Below, one piece after another: positions 32,484 through 40,884 of a stretch of 64,000 nt of DNA. Numbering within the stretch: position 1 is the first letter of the stretch; each line of letters begins with the position of its first letter. The translations under genes and the position numbers were made by a program. Source of the stretch: a virus; IMG/VR virus record IMGVR_UViG_3300045117_000026, positions 1-64,000 of that record; one strand, given 5' to 3'. The notes beneath the pieces are model-generated. The model ran no database searches. It had not been told where the DNA came from and worked only from the letters and a program-made list of their open reading frames with translations.

Positions 32484-33343
32484 AATCCTGATCCTTTCGC
32501 TTCGTCATTAAAGTCTTCCTTCAATGCATTAATCACATCATTGTACGTCGGGATATTATCCTCTGGATTTTCATGCATACCGGAAAACTCGTTAATGTAA
32601 CCCTGTTGTGCTATTGCTTGTGTTATTAGTTGTGTCGGCTCGGGGTTTAAGGGAACGTTGCGATAAGCAAGAGATCGCACACAGTTATTGTACCCGGAGC
32701 CGTAATAGTTGCGGAACGGGGCGCCGTCCTGCCGGAAGAGACCAATGTTACTGCATACAGGTGATCTGGTGCCTGTGAAACGGAGTTGCAGGAATACGTT
32801 ACGGCTTGAGGCTTCTTGTATTTCCTTTGGTATATCGTAGAACTTCCCGTGACGTTCAAGCTTTGTCGGGCACCAAGTGAACGGGACTGCATATACAAGA
32901 CAGTCTAGATGATAGAACAACCTCTTACCGCTAACGGCGTATTGTATGGTGAACCACTTTGGGAACTTGAACTCGTTTGACGTATTTACTTTTCTGAGGA
33001 ATTCGTTAATGGCAATGACAGCAACCCTTTTGTTAGAACTTGCTTGGTCTGCCATTACACCAACCAAACTCTTTATGATAGGCTCTTTGGTTTTCTTGTT
33101 GGTGACGGAAACGTCGCAGGAGCCAATGTCTGCGTCGTTTAATTTCAGGGTAATGGAGTTGTCTTCCGTCCTTAGAGCGTCAATGATCTGCTTATACTCA
33201 GGTGGCTCTTCAGGCACATGTCCGTTTGATGCCAGCCATACCGACAGCGGGCAACGTTCACTAAAAGAACAAGCGGTGTGCGGTATCAATGACTGCGGAA
33301 CACGTGCACCGTTGACAGACATTACTTCTTGATTTGTCGGCAT
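32468..33343 (-). CDS. Candidate E2-like protein of the ubiquitin-like cassette
   Basis: 291 residues, family not recognised by sequence. Its place, between modifier and E1 with 16 bases overlapping the E1 gene, is where E2 conjugating enzymes sit in bacterial Ubl-E2-E1-JAB operons. The middle is beta-rich (FTIQYAVSGKRLFYHLDCLVYAVPF), followed by PVCSNIG and NNCVRSL, either of which could hold a catalytic Cys. No HPN-type E2 signature is visible. It may instead be the conjugation target or a substrate adaptor. Confidence 0.55.
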   Translation of the reverse strand: MPTNQEVMSVNGARVPQSLIPHTACSFSERCPLSVWLASNGHVPEEPPEYKQIIDALRTEDNSITLKLNDADIGSCDVSVTNKKTKEPIIKSLVGVMADQASSNKRVAVIAINEFLRKVNTSNEFKFPKWFTIQYAVSGKRLFYHLDCLVYAVPFTWCPTKLERHGKFYDIPKEIQEASSRNVFLQLRFTGTRSPVCSNIGLFRQDGAPFRNYYGSGYNNCVRSLAYRNVPLNPEPTQLITQAIAQQGYINEFSGMHENPEDNIPTYNDVINALKEDFNDEAKGSGLWKPT

Positions 33344-33366
33344 AGTTACCCTCCTTAAGGATTATG

Positions 33367-33395
33367 AAGTCGGGGGTCATTACGACCCCCGACTT
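33367..33395 (-). other. Strong hairpin just after the ubiquitin-like gene
   Basis: AAGTCGGGGGTC (33367-33378) pairs perfectly with GACCCCCGACTT (33384-33395), loop of 5. It lies 39 bases past the stop of the modifier gene and 24 before the next start. On the minus strand no T-run follows, so it is more likely an attenuator or RNA-stabilising end that raises the modifier level over the enzymes. Confidence 0.6.
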
Positions 33396-33434
33396 GTTTG
33401 TTGTCCGGACAGTCAAACTATATAAGCTACGGGA

Positions 33435-33671
33435 TTAGCACCCGCCAGCGTTATAAGCCTCAATCCGAACGGTCATACCAACCTCGAAGGAAGCTGGTAC
33501 GTTGTTGCCGGTCTCGTCAATCTCTACATCGTTGACGTAGACGCGGGCACTGTTGATACCGTGCTTGATAAGGAGATCATTGATGCCGCTACCGAATTTG
33601 GTCCCTGCAGCGACTTCGACCGCCTTACCATCGACCGTGACACTGAGCGCCTTTGCTTTCTGTTCCCACAT
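33435..33671 (-). CDS. Ubiquitin-like (beta-grasp) modifier ending in Gly-Gly-Cys
   Basis: 78 residues. The order LSVTVDGKAVEVAAGTK - helix (INDLLIKHGI) - SARVYVNDVEID - MTVRIEAYNAGGC follows the beta-grasp fold of MoaD/ThiS/ubiquitin-like proteins. The C-terminus is GGC, so a protease must remove one residue to expose GG; the JAMM gene downstream supplies a candidate. GAAAGGAG precedes ATG 33671. It is the first gene of the cassette, followed by a hairpin, as expected for the most abundant component. Confidence 0.8.
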   Translation of the reverse strand: MWEQKAKALSVTVDGKAVEVAAGTKFGSGINDLLIKHGINSARVYVNDVEIDETGNNVPASFEVGMTVRIEAYNAGGC

Positions 33672-33728
33672 CGGAGAACTCCTTTCGTGAGCTATATATT
33701 TTGCGGTCTTTGACCGCGTAGCTCCAAA

Positions 33729-34265
33729 CTACCCGCCCCTCGGGCCGTTATAGAAATCGTTTCCATCAACCTTGACTTCTCCACCCTCTATCACAAGCGT
33801 TGCTTGGAAACCCATCCCGCCCTCGTAAGAGAGCATTTCAAATCGCAATGACGGGAATAACTCACCAGCTTTTATGATAAGCGGAGTAGGCGGGGACCAT
33901 GCGGTCTCAAAGGTATACTCCACTTTACCTTTTGGCTTGGTGGTTGACTTAGAGATCATTTTCACCTCGCAGAACCCCCACTTGGTACCCCAGTTGTCAA
34001 TACACCACTCATAGCCACCGCTGTTAAAGCCGTTCTTTGGACGGTTCTCCAACAGAGATGAGAAGTTAGGGTCCTTAGCTTTATTCTCCCGTACTTCCCT
34101 GTCCCACTTCGTGGCTTCCTCATCCAGTGTCCTGAACTCCTCTGGATAAGGGATAAGCTTGTTGGCATCCATTAAAGAGTTTTTCCCTTTAACTAACTCC
34201 ACAAACTTCTTTAACTCTCCAGAGGGCCCCGTGATTGTAAGATCGTTCTCGCACCAGTTAGGCAT
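33729..34265 (-). CDS. Api92/DUF1281-like protein (MPNWCENDL start)
   Basis: 178 residues. MPNWCENDLTITG at the start and WGTKWGFCEV further on are typical of the ferredoxin-like Api92/DUF1281 family, common in phages and plasmids. It has no known activity and is often near anti-restriction or early genes. Located immediately upstream of the modifier gene. Confidence 0.7.
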   Translation of the reverse strand: MPNWCENDLTITGPSGELKKFVELVKGKNSLMDANKLIPYPEEFRTLDEEATKWDREVRENKAKDPNFSSLLENRPKNGFNSGGYEWCIDNWGTKWGFCEVKMISKSTTKPKGKVEYTFETAWSPPTPLIIKAGELFPSLRFEMLSYEGGMGFQATLVIEGGEVKVDGNDFYNGPRGG

Positions 34266-34285
34266 TACCTTTTCTCCTTTCTGTT

Positions 34286-34960
34286 TTATTCGCGGGATAT
34301 ATCACGTAAATCCAGTTTACCCTTAAGTATCATGACACCACCGTTCTCCACGTTACGATACGTATTAAACTCCTCGAGTGCTTTGAATACAGCATCAACA
34401 TCATCCGTTGGTATAGCAATAATCTCGTTATCCGAATTCAAAGAGGTACCACGCACATATAGTGTCTTGGTCTTCTCATTAAACTGAGGATGGATTATGC
34501 TGGCTATGATTATCCCGTTTGATGCTTCGAAGGGACGGAATTCACGTGCTGTTTGCTGTTCCACTTGGTACAAGTACATCTTATCCCCATCGACATCAAA
34601 CAAGTCCATATGTATATCTGCCGGTCTTAGTTTTAATACTATATCGGTCCCTGATATACCGTTTAACTCATGGATAGCTGCTACCAGCGTATCAAGACTT
34701 ACATCGGACTTAGGAATAGTGACAACATCGTTGTCCCTATCTTTTACAGAACCTTGAACGTACAGAACCTTATGATTCCAATCAGGAAAATCTTCACTGC
34801 TGATAACAATCCCGCAACTAGTTCCATAATCCCTTGCGTGCTCAAACCCACGTTGCTCGACTACTTGGAGTAATATGACATTCCCGATGTCCTTCAGCAA
34901 TACTGATAGATAGGGTCTATCGCCAGATTCAATCGTTGATGGAGTATTAATTTTCTGCAT
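34286..34960 (-). CDS. Hypothetical protein with internal duplication
   Basis: 224 residues. A unit occurs twice: LYVQGSVKDRDNDVVTIPKSDV then a helix AAIHELN, and LYVRGTSLNSDNEIIAIPTDDV then KALEEFN. So the protein is two copies of a domain of about 100 residues. Function unknown. Confidence 0.65.
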   Translation of the reverse strand: MQKINTPSTIESGDRPYLSVLLKDIGNVILLQVVEQRGFEHARDYGTSCGIVISSEDFPDWNHKVLYVQGSVKDRDNDVVTIPKSDVSLDTLVAAIHELNGISGTDIVLKLRPADIHMDLFDVDGDKMYLYQVEQQTAREFRPFEASNGIIIASIIHPQFNEKTKTLYVRGTSLNSDNEIIAIPTDDVDAVFKALEEFNTYRNVENGGVMILKGKLDLRDISRE

Positions 34961-35020
34961 TTACCTTTTCTCCTTTCTGTTATTACTCAGCTTATTACTA
35001 CTCCTTAGCGCACTTTCATT

Positions 35021-36004
35021 TTACACCTCGTATATCGGACATCTGCGGTAATTGGTTAACAGCCTATTCCGGAAAGCAATAGTGTGTCGATTGTTCCATA
35101 CCTCGTTCATAAAGTTACCAGAATGAACAACATCCACGCCATCGCACACATTCTCGGTGAATGAGCAAGGGAAGCCAATGCCTTTAGCGTTAATGTAGTA
35201 GGAGAACAAGGTTGACTCACACGGCTCAACGCTACTAGCATCCACAGATACGCCGGAGTTGATTACGTTATGAGCACTACAGCTATCAAAGCCGACAGTT
35301 ACCTGCCTGTCCAATGATGCTTGGAGTAATCGCTGATATGACCTTGTATCCTTTACTTTACTGAACCTTGATGTCTGTCCGCGACCCTTTGGCTTAAAGG
35401 CAAGAAAGACAATAGCGTTGACCTCGAGACCCATAGCTTTAGTGTTACTCACCTCGGTAATAAGGCGAACGCAATCATCAAGTGTTTCCTCAGAGAGAAG
35501 TGCATGGATATTATTCTGCGTGATACCACGTTTCCTTAATTCATGGAGAGCGGTAAAGCATACGTCTTTGTCATAGTACGACACCGCCACCGCTCCACAC
35601 AGCTTGGAGAGAATGTCATAGTACCTCGGCGTCATACGGAAGCCGTTGATAGTAATGTTGGGTATAACGCCTTTGCTTCGAGTATACTCAAGGATGGCGG
35701 GGAGGTCGGGGTTGCCATCAATGTCTCCTATGCCGAACGCTATTTGCGTGAGGTTACTTGGAGCTTTATCAATGATACCCTTGAATGTATCAAGGCTCAT
35801 GTTGTAACCATCAGCAGTATTACCCTTATAGCAGAACCTGCATCCTTGATGACAGACGGTGCTCAGTTCAATATCAAGGAGTTCCGGACCAAGTGGCGAC
35901 ACCTGCGGGTCGTCCTGTATGGTGTTACCCCAACGCATAAAGAAGCCGTTGTTTTGATTGAATATGTAGTTGTAACCAGGGTGCTTAACTACTTTGAGCG
36001 ACAC
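35021..36004 (-). CDS. Radical SAM protein with C-terminal Cys cluster
   Basis: 327 residues. CHQGCRFCYKG (near 51-61) is the CX3CX2C 4Fe-4S motif. The C-terminal third has further Cys (SVEPCESTL, GFPCSF, RRCPIYEV) like SPASM/twitch domains that bind auxiliary clusters and modify peptides. Such proteins occur in phages but their targets are unknown. Confidence 0.8.
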   Translation of the reverse strand: MSLKVVKHPGYNYIFNQNNGFFMRWGNTIQDDPQVSPLGPELLDIELSTVCHQGCRFCYKGNTADGYNMSLDTFKGIIDKAPSNLTQIAFGIGDIDGNPDLPAILEYTRSKGVIPNITINGFRMTPRYYDILSKLCGAVAVSYYDKDVCFTALHELRKRGITQNNIHALLSEETLDDCVRLITEVSNTKAMGLEVNAIVFLAFKPKGRGQTSRFSKVKDTRSYQRLLQASLDRQVTVGFDSCSAHNVINSGVSVDASSVEPCESTLFSYYINAKGIGFPCSFTENVCDGVDVVHSGNFMNEVWNNRHTIAFRNRLLTNYRRCPIYEV

Positions 36005-36474
36005 GCTAATGACCTTTGCTGTGCTTGTTCTATCGCCTCTTTAAGGCTCCAGTGCGGGGTATACTTAAATGTCTTCTCATTGACCTTTAACTTGCTTGTC
36101 CAGTTTTCCCATTCTTCTTTGGTCACATCCTTATCAATCCATTTGACGTCATACTGGGTTAAGCGGAAAGGCTCATGAACAAGGAATGGTAAGCGGTATG
36201 TAGCCATGAAGATTGCCTGCACAAGGGTCTTGCCTGCGCCATTGTTGAACCAGAAGTTCGCTTCGAATGACCCCCATCGGATATAGTGTCCCTTGCTATC
36301 GGTACCGATGCGCCATCCGTATCCGTCAATGGTGAAATCGTAATGCTCAATACGCTTGTAAGGAAAGATTCCATTGCGCTTGTCGTCCTTTTCGACAGTT
36401 ACCGTGATGACCGGTTCTTTAACTATTATGCATTCTGTCTCTATTGTTCTCCTGTTCGTCTGTACAAAAGACAT
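35989..36474 (-). CDS. Hypothetical protein
   Basis: 161 residues from ATG 36474; an earlier start at 36507 overlaps the neighbour more deeply. Aromatic-rich, alpha/beta, with a helical end (LKEAIEQAQQ). Overlaps the radical SAM gene by 16 bases, so they are probably coexpressed. Confidence 0.6.
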   Translation of the reverse strand: MSFVQTNRRTIETECIIVKEPVITVTVEKDDKRNGIFPYKRIEHYDFTIDGYGWRIGTDSKGHYIRWGSFEANFWFNNGAGKTLVQAIFMATYRLPFLVHEPFRLTQYDVKWIDKDVTKEEWENWTSKLKVNEKTFKYTPHWSLKEAIEQAQQRSLACRSK

Positions 36475-36925
36475 TAAACTCTGTACCGCAGGATGAGCAT
36501 TTGGCACAGGTTATCCTTGCCGGTGATATGCTTACATCCGCCAAGCAATCAGGATTAGGACAAACTACCTTGTGTGGTGGTGGTACCATTCGCCTTAATT
36601 CGGCAGTATCAATGTAGCAGATATTACCGGGAGGTACAGTCTCAGTTTGGAATGCACGCTTGAAAGCTTCGATGGTAAGAACAACTATATCACCAGTTGG
36701 TCTTGCTTCAAGCTTGTTTGGACCATCAACCCCGATAAGCAGAACGCCATTGGTGAGATACTTGTCACCGCATTCCTTGCATACGTTAGGAGACCATGAC
36801 CTCATTGGTGCCTTGTCTTTACATTTGTTACCAAGCAGCATTATCTCCCCATTGTCTCTTTGGCATATGGGACAGATGCCGATGGTCGGGTTTAATCCGT
36901 ATTCTTTATGGAGATTGATGGTCAT
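36419..36925 (-). CDS. Zinc-ribbon protein
   Basis: 168 residues. CPIC, CKEC near the start and CPNPDC, CAKCSSCG near the end form two zinc ribbons around an alpha/beta centre. Overlaps the next gene by about 56 bases. Function unknown. Confidence 0.6.
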   Translation of the reverse strand: MTINLHKEYGLNPTIGICPICQRDNGEIMLLGNKCKDKAPMRSWSPNVCKECGDKYLTNGVLLIGVDGPNKLEARPTGDIVVLTIEAFKRAFQTETVPPGNICYIDTAELRRMVPPPHKVVCPNPDCLADVSISPARITCAKCSSCGTEFNVFCTDEQENNRDRMHNS

Positions 36926-37093
36926 TTACTTTACCTTCTTTGCTGTCGGCGCTTTTGCAGTCGGCTTGCTATCCACAGGCTTCAGATCGCTGACTACCTT
37001 GACGCCTTGGATGGACTGTATCCAATCCCGTAGGAAGCTGGCATTCTCTTTGCTGGATGCCTCGATGTTGACCTCAACACTGAAGATCGGCAT
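36926..37093 (-). CDS. Small protein with Lys/Ala-rich tail
   Basis: 55 residues (starts MPIFSVEVNIEASS). A beta-helix-beta start is followed by a basic KPTAKAPTAKKVK tail. AAAGGAGAC precedes ATG 37093, and TAA abuts the next start (TAAATG). Function unknown; the tail could bind nucleic acid. Confidence 0.6.
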   Translation of the reverse strand: MPIFSVEVNIEASSKENASFLRDWIQSIQGVKVVSDLKPVDSKPTAKAPTAKKVK

Positions 37094-37110
37094 GGTGTCT
37101 CCTTTCTTTC

Positions 37111-38142
37111 TTAATAGTTCATGTCTATATCAAGTTTATACTTGACCGCTGTTTTAAGCACTGAGATGTAATTCTTGAGAATACTTTGGAATCGGGTTAC
37201 TACGCCATACGTCATAAGACGCGTTGCGTTGTCCTCGAATGAGATGGAGAAGAACAACAGGTGGTCCGATGATTCCAGTATGGTCTCAAGTAACGGGATA
37301 AGAGGCTCGGCATCTTTATACCATAGGTACTTGTTGCGGTAGATAAGAGTTGACATGAAGCGATTAATAATTGGACCACCTGTATTCGGTATCCTATCAG
37401 CCTTTATAGACTCGCTTATGGAGCCTAGCGCCACAACAGCTTCGTTAAAGAACTTCTCACCGGCAAGGTTAACTTCACCATTACCCAATAACATCATTAG
37501 CTTTGGTATGACATCCTTTGGTTTCTCATTATCGGCATGGCGGAGATGTGGGAAGCTGAAGAGACCATCAGTCGCTTTCTCATTAAACTCCGAACTGAAC
37601 ATGTATGACAGGGTCAGATTAAAGCCAGCCTTGAACCCTGCTATTGACGGGTAGTTGGAAAAGCGGACATAGCAATTGCGCTCGTTCTCCATGCAGATTG
37701 GACACTTGCTACATATCTTGATGCGTTGCTCATAGGTTAGTTCACCGTACCAATAACTTTCCCTGTGGTCTTCACCAGCTTCCAATAGGGCCTTATTCAC
37801 ACGTTGTGAGGTAAGACCCTTGAATGGAATATAGGTAGTGGCTCTGTATTCGGCAACCGGTTCAAGCAACCGTCGGGTTGCGGGACTTAGTTCGTCAAAG
37901 AACATGGTATTGGTTTCAGAACGGAAAGCTTCCTTGAATAACTGATCCGCAACATCAACCGAGATTTTTTGAGCTGCCTCACGGGTAAGTATCTTGTTCT
38001 TTTTGCGGTACTTCAACCACGGGTCATTGCCGGTTTCAGGTATCTTAATATAGACCCCGACAACAGAGGTCCTATGCTTACGGCACAATGCGAACTTGGA
38101 AGCCATTAAACTCTTTTCGGTAAAACTGATATCAATACCCAT
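37111..38142 (-). CDS. Hypothetical protein with Cys pair
   Basis: 343 residues. CSKCPICMENERNC (near 142-155) resembles a zinc site; the rest is largely helical with no family recognised. It is one of the largest unassigned leftward genes. Confidence 0.65.
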   Translation of the reverse strand: MGIDISFTEKSLMASKFALCRKHRTSVVGVYIKIPETGNDPWLKYRKKNKILTREAAQKISVDVADQLFKEAFRSETNTMFFDELSPATRRLLEPVAEYRATTYIPFKGLTSQRVNKALLEAGEDHRESYWYGELTYEQRIKICSKCPICMENERNCYVRFSNYPSIAGFKAGFNLTLSYMFSSEFNEKATDGLFSFPHLRHADNEKPKDVIPKLMMLLGNGEVNLAGEKFFNEAVVALGSISESIKADRIPNTGGPIINRFMSTLIYRNKYLWYKDAEPLIPLLETILESSDHLLFFSISFEDNATRLMTYGVVTRFQSILKNYISVLKTAVKYKLDIDMNY

Positions 38143-38151
38143 TCTACTCCT

Positions 38152-38232
38152 TTAACCATTAATTAGTGTGACGGCTCTAATGATGATTGCCAACACCATG
38201 AGGGTGATTATAACGGTGGATACTTCAAGCAC
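38152..38232 (-). CDS. 26-residue membrane peptide, GTG start
   Basis: A short frame of hydrophobic residues (VIITLMVLAIIIRAV), starting GTG four bases after the stop of the upstream gene. Only context supports it. Confidence 0.35.
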   Translation of the reverse strand: MLEVSTVIITLMVLAIIIRAVTLING

Positions 38233-38236
38233 TTGA

Positions 38237-38617
38237 TTAGGCTTCTTCCACAGGTTCAAAGGTGTTGAGGAAGTTGAACATCTTGGAGACTATCATCCGC
38301 GCTCTCGACTCAGAGTCGGTAAAGACCGTGACATTAAATATACCGAGATGAACTTGGTCTGTATCCAGTATCTCATGCGCCGGATACTTGCAAGGAGTAT
38401 AAGCATCATCAGAGTTCCTATGAGGGGTGAAGCTTAACGGACATGCATCACATGGGTTTCTGCTATCTATGGTATCGCAGATGCATCTCCCCGCAATCTC
38501 GTAAGTGTTTCGCAATGAATTGTAGGAGAGAAGTGCCGGGTCAAAGCGGGTCTTAAGAGTGCTCCATTGTTGATCGGTTAATACAATCTTGATTCCATTA
38601 TAGTAACCTATTTTCAT
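38237..38617 (-). CDS. Cys-rich paralogous family protein, copy 2
   Basis: 126 residues. Shares MKIGYYNGIKI, LTDQQWSTLKTRFDP, CICDTI, CDACPLSF, a later Cys and MIVSKMFNFLNTF with the tandem gene 38618-38992 and with 17252-17623. Probably a zinc-binding protein of unknown function. Confidence 0.65.
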   Translation of the reverse strand: MKIGYYNGIKIVLTDQQWSTLKTRFDPALLSYNSLRNTYEIAGRCICDTIDSRNPCDACPLSFTPHRNSDDAYTPCKYPAHEILDTDQVHLGIFNVTVFTDSESRARMIVSKMFNFLNTFEPVEEA

Positions 38618-38992
38618 TTATCTCCTTCGCTTAAAGCTCTTCAGGAATTCGCTCATCCTTGAAACTACCTCTTTGGCTTCTTCCGTAGAGTTGGTGGAGA
38701 GAGTAAGTCGGCTATGGTAGAAACGTACAGAACTTGTCTCCATGATATCCCTTGCGACTTTAACGCAAGGAGCGTAACTCTCGGGGTCGAAGCTAAGAGG
38801 ACATTGCTTGCAATCAGGGTACTCATACAGGGGATAACGGGGTATCGTGTCGCAAATACATTTCTCCTCAACACAGTGACCCTCAATTGCTTCGTGCTTG
38901 ACGATGTTCTTTGGATCGAACCTGCGCCGGAGCCTGTTCCACTGCTCGTCAGAGAGCAGGATTTCTTTACCCTTATACGTGCCAACCCTCAT
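38618..38992 (-). CDS. Cys-rich paralogous family protein, copy 3
   Basis: 124 residues, start MRVGTYKGKEI, LSDEQWNRLRRRFDP, CICDTI, CKQCPLSFDP, ending VVSRMSEFLKSF. It directly abuts copy 2, which identifies a local tandem duplication in addition to the distant copy at 17 kb. Confidence 0.65.
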   Translation of the reverse strand: MRVGTYKGKEILLSDEQWNRLRRRFDPKNIVKHEAIEGHCVEEKCICDTIPRYPLYEYPDCKQCPLSFDPESYAPCVKVARDIMETSSVRFYHSRLTLSTNSTEEAKEVVSRMSEFLKSFKRRR

Positions 38993-38996
38993 CTTA

Positions 38997-39335
38997 TTAT
39001 CCCCCTATCTTGTAGGACATAATAAGACCGCAACGTGTGCAGATATAGGTGGCAGTGCGCAGGGTATCATTCTTCCTTCTCCCCTTTGCCCGCGCATGGC
39101 AATCCTCGCACAGCACCCATTTTGGTGCATTGAATGCCGGAGGAGTCGGCTTTATGAACTTTAACTTGGATGTTTCCTCAAGACGCTTGCGCATTGAGGA
39201 CGAGAGGTCATCCCATGGTTTCTTGAGCACCTTCTTGACCCACTGGTTAAGCGGGTGCTCGAGAATTTCCGCTGGAGTAACGAGCACCACAGGAGATTCA
39301 CCTGTACCAATAGCCTTTAATTCTTTCTCAGGCAT
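38997..39335 (-). CDS. Zinc-ribbon protein
   Basis: 112 residues. A helical first part is followed by CEDCHARAKGRR and CTRCG, a C-terminal zinc ribbon. Overlaps the next gene by 8 bases. Function unknown. Confidence 0.55.
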   Translation of the reverse strand: MPEKELKAIGTGESPVVLVTPAEILEHPLNQWVKKVLKKPWDDLSSSMRKRLEETSKLKFIKPTPPAFNAPKWVLCEDCHARAKGRRKNDTLRTATYICTRCGLIMSYKIGG

Positions 39336-39564
39336 CTAATGTACTCCTTATTACCTTACTTAATCTCTTTGCTACATTCAGGAGATTCTTCCTGAAGCAA
39401 TTGGGGTGCGCATAGTTGGTAATCTTGTTCTCAGGATAAAAGGTGTCAATCCTGCTTGCACCACGCTGTATCGGGGTGTTGCAGTACTTGCACTTTGTCC
39501 TGCCGGTAGGAGCAGTGACAAGTTTAAGGTCCAGTCCCGTGCTACTTGAGTAACCGCTTACCAT
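39328..39564 (-). CDS. PARP-type zinc-finger-like protein
   Basis: 78 residues. CKYCNTPIQRGASRI ... YAHPNCF follows the pattern of PARP-type zinc fingers, which bind DNA ends or nicks. This is a motif-level resemblance; no structure check was possible. Confidence 0.5.
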   Translation of the reverse strand: MVSGYSSSTGLDLKLVTAPTGRTKCKYCNTPIQRGASRIDTFYPENKITNYAHPNCFRKNLLNVAKRLSKVIRSTLDA

Positions 39565-39817
39565 GCTTCCCGCCTTTCCAAGTTGCTTCGTCCTGTATTA
39601 TGCTATCTTCGAGGACATCGACCTCGTCGAGCGAAACCACCGATTCGATGACAACACTCTCAACCATTCCCGGCACATCTCGGTAATATACCCGACGATA
39701 GATTGTTCCTGGGGATGGACCGGCACGAGGCGTAAACTCCTTGAACCGCATCGCTTTAAGATGTACTTCAAGGGAGTCGAGCGAATACTCCGGCTGTTTC
39801 TTTTCCGCATTATCCAT
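39542..39817 (-). CDS. Hypothetical protein
   Basis: 91 residues, alpha/beta, acidic middle and basic end (WKGGKHGKRLLK). No motif recognised. Overlaps the zinc-finger gene by 23 bases. Confidence 0.5.
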   Translation of the reverse strand: MDNAEKKQPEYSLDSLEVHLKAMRFKEFTPRAGPSPGTIYRRVYYRDVPGMVESVVIESVVSLDEVDVLEDSIIQDEATWKGGKHGKRLLK

Positions 39818-39827
39818 TTCATTTGAA

Positions 39828-40223
39828 CTATCTTACTTTTATCTCATAACTGCAATCGAGCATAATCTGTTCAATGCCATCCACGAGGTCCTTGACCCGC
39901 GATAGTCCGGGTTCTTCCTTGACCCAATGGAGACCCTTATCGCCATCCATTGCGATATCAGAAAAGCGGGTCTGAAGGTACTTGATTATTGGAATCTTGA
40001 GGAAGAAGTGAGGGGGTCTCGAAGCCAATTCATCCTTGGTTTTCGCAAGTTCTTTCCTCATGGTATAGTCTGACAAGTCCCTCTCAGCGAGAGCCTCGTT
40101 CGCTACATTGTACCTGTCAACCAGGTTCTGCAAGGAACATACGCTGCCGTCCTTGAGCTTGATCCTGATTTGATTACCATCGACCTTACTGGGTGTCATG
40201 GAGTCGGGGAATAATATCAACAT
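39828..40223 (-). CDS. Hypothetical protein
   Basis: 131 residues with a helical centre (ALAERDLSDYTMRKELAKTKDEL). Overlaps its neighbour by 7 bases. No family recognised. Confidence 0.55.
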   Translation of the reverse strand: MLILFPDSMTPSKVDGNQIRIKLKDGSVCSLQNLVDRYNVANEALAERDLSDYTMRKELAKTKDELASRPPHFFLKIPIIKYLQTRFSDIAMDGDKGLHWVKEEPGLSRVKDLVDGIEQIMLDCSYEIKVR

Positions 40224-40633
40224 TCTATTTTCCTCCTTGTTTTCCTTTCCCGCAGGACAAAATTACTGCCACGGCGCTCGACGATGTCCCCGAGGTCAAA
40301 AGCCTCTGATACCGTTTTGATGTCGTCTATGCAATCCGAGATTGTTTGAGCAGCATCATCCGGGGTCATGATACTTAACCAGCCACCAGCCTCCAAACTC
40401 TTCCTAATTATTCCCTTAAACGTGTTTACGCTCATGGGAATATTAACCACCCTCATTGTGGTTGTAGCTTTGTGGCTAGTGGCTCCTGACCATGACCGGC
40501 GACATCCGCAAAAACCATCTACCTCTTCATGGTCACAGTCAAGGTGTGGCAGGACAATCTCACCCTCGACCGCATGGCAGAAGTCATTTGTCCTCTGACC
40601 CTGTGTCTGCTTGGTTGCTACTAATAGTTTCAT
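40217..40633 (-). CDS. DUF7715-like protein
   Basis: 138 residues. LVATKQTQGQRTNDFCHAVEGE, CDHEEVDGFCGCRRSWSG and SHKATTT match a bacterial family (DUF7715, from memory) of unknown function with conserved Cys residues. It is common in actinobacteria, which is a weak hint about origin only. Confidence 0.6.
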   Translation of the reverse strand: MKLLVATKQTQGQRTNDFCHAVEGEIVLPHLDCDHEEVDGFCGCRRSWSGATSHKATTTMRVVNIPMSVNTFKGIIRKSLEAGGWLSIMTPDDAAQTISDCIDDIKTVSEAFDLGDIVERRGSNFVLRERKTRRKIEC

Positions 40634-40646
40634 CGTTCTCCTTTCC

Positions 40647-40880
40647 TTAATTCATGCACCGCTCTATGATAAGAGTGGTGGGATCAAGCTGATATATCCT
40701 TGATGTTCTAAGGATATGGATGAAAGCATTCAGCTTAGCGGTCTCGACCTCGAGAATGATAAGTTTGTTACCGCAGGCGCAATAGGCAACTTGGGTCTTC
40801 GGTTCATAGTTGCCACCAGCGGCAAGCACACCATCAATCTCATACCCGCCCATCTTGCACTTTGTACAATAGTATGTCAT
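40647..40880 (-). CDS. Small zinc-ribbon protein
   Basis: 77 residues. CTKC and CACG give a zinc ribbon in the first half; the second half is a helix plus strand. Function unknown. Confidence 0.6.
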   Translation of the reverse strand: MTYYCTKCKMGGYEIDGVLAAGGNYEPKTQVAYCACGNKLIILEVETAKLNAFIHILRTSRIYQLDPTTLIIERCMN

Positions 40881-40884
40881 CCTA

